DNA of 64,000 nucleotides, taken from NCBI RefSeq assembly GCF_000308655.1, contig NZ_BAGC01000110.1, forward strand, positions 62,001 through 126,000, in the 5' to 3' direction. This DNA comes from Nocardia niigatensis NBRC 100131 (lineage in GTDB: Bacteria; Actinomycetota; Actinomycetes; Mycobacteriales; Mycobacteriaceae). The position numbers were made by a program, and so were the translations under genes. A model generated the notes under the pieces. That model saw only the letters and a list, made by a program, of their open reading frames with translations. It searched no databases and was not told where the DNA came from. Below, piece by piece: positions 62,249 through 64,000 of the stretch (its first letter is position 1; each line of letters starts with the position of its first letter).

Positions 62249-62359
62249 CTAGGGTTTTTTGTTGTGCCGCTCCTGCCGACGCGACAGCACGCCCACCGCC
62301 ATGGCCGTACCAGCCATCACAAGGAAGTACGCGACATAGAGGGCGATCAGGCTCACCAT
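62249..62359 (-). CDS. 36-aa single-TM microprotein
   Basis: From the ATG at 62359, overlapping the stop of the quinone oxidoreductase gene (ATGGTGA). One helix, LIALYVAYFLVMAGTAMAVG, then a basic tail VLSRRQERHNKKP. The tail charge predicts an N-out/C-in orientation. Start-stop overlap suggests translational coupling, which supports reality, though the short length keeps confidence moderate. Confidence 0.55.
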   Translation of the reverse strand: MVSLIALYVAYFLVMAGTAMAVGVLSRRQERHNKKP

Positions 62360-63335
62360 GTAGACGTAGGCAATTCGATGACTGCTTTGCCGACGATCGA
62401 CCCCTGTTCGAGGGCGGTAAGCGCGGCACCCGCGTCGGCCAGCGCGTAGCGCGCGCTCACATAGGGCCGGAGTCCGGATTCGGCCAAGTCACTCAGGGCG
62501 GCCATGGTCTCCACGAAAGCCGCAGGGCGAGAACGCAGGTACTCCCCCCCACGCCACGCCGGTGACCGAGATATTGCGCAGCAGTGGCCGATTGACCTTG
62601 ATCGCGGGAATACCTTCGCCCGAAGGAAGCCGACGACCAGCAGAGTCCCCTCGCCGGCCAGTACGCGAACCGCGTCATCGAATGCCGCTCCCCCGACAGG
62701 ATCCAGCACGTGATCCACGCCCACCCCATCGGTGAGATCGCGAACCCGCAGGGCCCATCCGGGCACGAGCCGAACCACATGGTCCGCCCCCAGCGCTGTG
62801 AGTCGCTGTGCGACGCCTTCCCGGCGCGCCACCGCGATCACGGTGGCGCCCAGCGCCTTCGCGATCTGGATCGCAGCGGTTCCGATTCCCCCGGCCGCAC
62901 CGAGAATGAGAACGCTCTGCCCGGGACGGACAGCCGCACGCCGGGTCATCGCGAAGTGCACCGTCTGGAAGTTCGCCGGCAGCGCGGCGGCTCACCGAAA
63001 TCGAGCGCCCGGGGTTTGGCAGCAACCATCTCGGGCGCGACAGCAACGAACTCCCCGTAGCCGCCCAGTTCCGGGCAGAAGGCCACGACTTCGTCGCCCG
63101 GGGACAGCGCGGTGCCGACCGGCGCGGAGACCACGACGCCGGACACCTCTACACCCGGCACGAACGGCGGCGAGACGCGCAGCTGGTATTGCCCGCATGT
63201 CATCAGCAGATCGGGGAAGTTGACGCCCACCGCGCGGACGGCCACGATGACCTTGTCGCGAGTGACGGGCACCGGCAGCGATGAAACGCGTAAGGCCGAC
63301 GGACCCGTCAGGTCCGTCGCCTGCACGGCGGTCAT
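62353..63335 (-). pseudogene. NADPH:quinone oxidoreductase (zinc-less MDR) with frameshifts
   Basis: Starts MTAVQATDLTGPSALRVSSL at 63335. The N-terminal half (VGVNFPDLLMTCGQYQLRVS, FVPGVEVSGVVV) changes frame near 62985 to ALPANFQTVHFAMTRRAAVR and VLILGAAGGIGTAAIQIAKA (NADPH site). Between about 62560 and 62630 a different frame fits better (GIPAIKVNRPLLRNISVTGV), returning at a run of seven G. At least three shifts, one in a homopolymer, so sequencing error is a real possibility; otherwise a dead gene. It is 10 bp from the DUF7064-like gene, same operon. Confidence 0.72.
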
Positions 63336-63345
63336 GAACGGAACC

Positions 63346-64000
63346 TCAGACACCGAGTCCCACCGGGGCATCGTTCACGATCTGGTCCAGATACTCGGCC
63401 ATACCGAACAATTCCAGGCCGTCGTCGGCGATCCAGCGAATCTGGTTCTCGAGGATTCGGGTGATCTGCTCGGCCCCCGAGTCGTCAATTTTGCGGTGTC
63501 GCAGCGGCACGGTGGCTCCGACGTCGCCGATCATGCGCCAGCTCCGACCCTCAGCGGCAACAAGTTCCACGAGAATGCGGCGCGGCGTGTGCGTCTCATC
63601 CCGTTCCGTGCTGACCCGGACACCGATGCAGCGGTGCACTTCGATCCCATCCCAGACGAATCCGCCCGTCAGTGGCTCCCCGTTTTCGGCTCCGAAGTAG
63701 GCGCCCATGAACCCGAACCGGGGGCCCGAGCCGTGCAGCCACCGATAGAACCACGGCGCTTGCCACGATCGTGGGCCCCACGAGTGATCGCGCAATCCGG
63801 CGCCGGCGATCTCGAACAGGTTGCCGTCCAGGGTGATCGTTCCCGCGACGGCCATGATCTGCTCGTAATGGTTGGGCGCGAACGCCGGACCATCGCCGTC
63901 GAAGTTCTCCGCGTAGGGATCGCAGAGCCGGGTGAAGGTCAGCTTCACGGCGCAATCGACCACCGGCATACCCGCGAGTTTGTGTGGTTCGGACAGTATT
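63346..64000 (-). CDS. DUF7064/DUF7065-like protein, partial
   Basis: Open to the right edge; at least 217 residues are visible. Contains HYEQIMAVAGTITLDGNLFE, the conserved AGAGLRDHSWGPRSWQ motif, RFGFMGAYFGAENGEPLTGG and IEVHRCIGVRVSTERDETHT. This beta-rich family, often near steroid or terpenoid genes in mycobacteria and nocardiae, resembles lipocalin-like cyclase or hydroxylase helpers; the reaction is unknown. It precedes the quinone oxidoreductase in one operon. Confidence 0.68.
   Translation of the reverse strand, partial: ILSEPHKLAGMPVVDCAVKLTFTRLCDPYAENFDGDGPAFAPNHYEQIMAVAGTITLDGNLFEIAGAGLRDHSWGPRSWQAPWFYRWLHGSGPRFGFMGAYFGAENGEPLTGGFVWDGIEVHRCIGVRVSTERDETHTPRRILVELVAAEGRSWRMIGDVGATVPLRHRKIDDSGAEQITRILENQIRWIADDGLELFGMAEYLDQIVNDAPVGLGV

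Overview
The window is high-GC actinobacterial DNA. Gene content points to Nocardia or a close mycolic-acid-bearing relative. The markers are a DUF5753/DUF397 pair, many TetR regulators, F420/PNPOx-fold oxidoreductases, an MMPL transporter, a cholesterol-oxidase-type GMC enzyme, a cytochrome P450, DUF2786 and DUF6191. No rRNA genes or CRISPR array are visible. There is one tRNA, tRNA-Pro(GGG). This assignment is inference from gene families only; no search was run.

Layout. 0-3.7 kb: start of a GH3 glucosidase, a frameshifted alpha/beta hydrolase, a TetR regulator, a Nudix hydrolase and a wrecked Ser/Thr kinase. 3.7-8.9 kb: a tight ketone-body operon (acetoacetyl-CoA synthetase, 3-hydroxybutyrate dehydrogenase, MHS-type transporter) divergent from a LysR regulator. 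8.8-11.7 kb: a PNPOx-fold gene cut in two by a 1.8 kb insertion carrying an IS110-type transposase and a DUF6191 gene. 11.7-25.2 kb: mixed metabolic genes, a P450, a diguanylate cyclase, several broken genes and a second-type NAD-dependent DNA ligase. 25.8-29.0 kb: a three-gene Rossmann-enzyme operon of unknown pathway. 29.4-31.6 kb: a zinc alcohol dehydrogenase and a GXWXG/DUF4334 gene facing a TetR regulator across twin operators. 32-42 kb: small membrane and secreted proteins, a DUF5753/DUF397 remnant pair, an asparagine-synthase-like protein, a two-component system, a GMC oxidase/TetR pair and a PKS acyltransferase fragment.

42.8-55.2 kb is an accessory island. It starts at tRNA-Pro with a tyrosine integrase whose frame runs into the tRNA 3' end. 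It then carries a beta-propeller lipoprotein cut at the integrase junction and an IS21-type element with an amber-interrupted istA. Next is a lower-GC three-gene cassette: ATP-grasp ligase, N-formylglutamate-amidohydrolase-like enzyme and HEXXH metalloprotease. Facing it across a long hairpin is a two-gene module: a 137-aa protein and a TPR-CHAT protease. The TPR-CHAT gene is split by an IS3 element with a clean GAC target duplication; excision on paper restores a single 884-codon frame. These two modules are the best candidates for undescribed systems.

55.6-64 kb: a broken COX4-like gene, a double-hotdog thioesterase, a TetR/MMPL pair, an operon with NorE-like and COX4-like subunits, a 36-aa membrane microprotein, a frameshifted quinone oxidoreductase and a partial DUF7064-like gene. 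Two promoters here share a TTnAATnTAGATTAA motif.

Frameshifts and in-frame stops are unusually common (about a dozen genes). Several sit in G/C homopolymers, so some may be sequencing errors, while others (the IS insertions, the amber codons, the deletions) are not explained that way.
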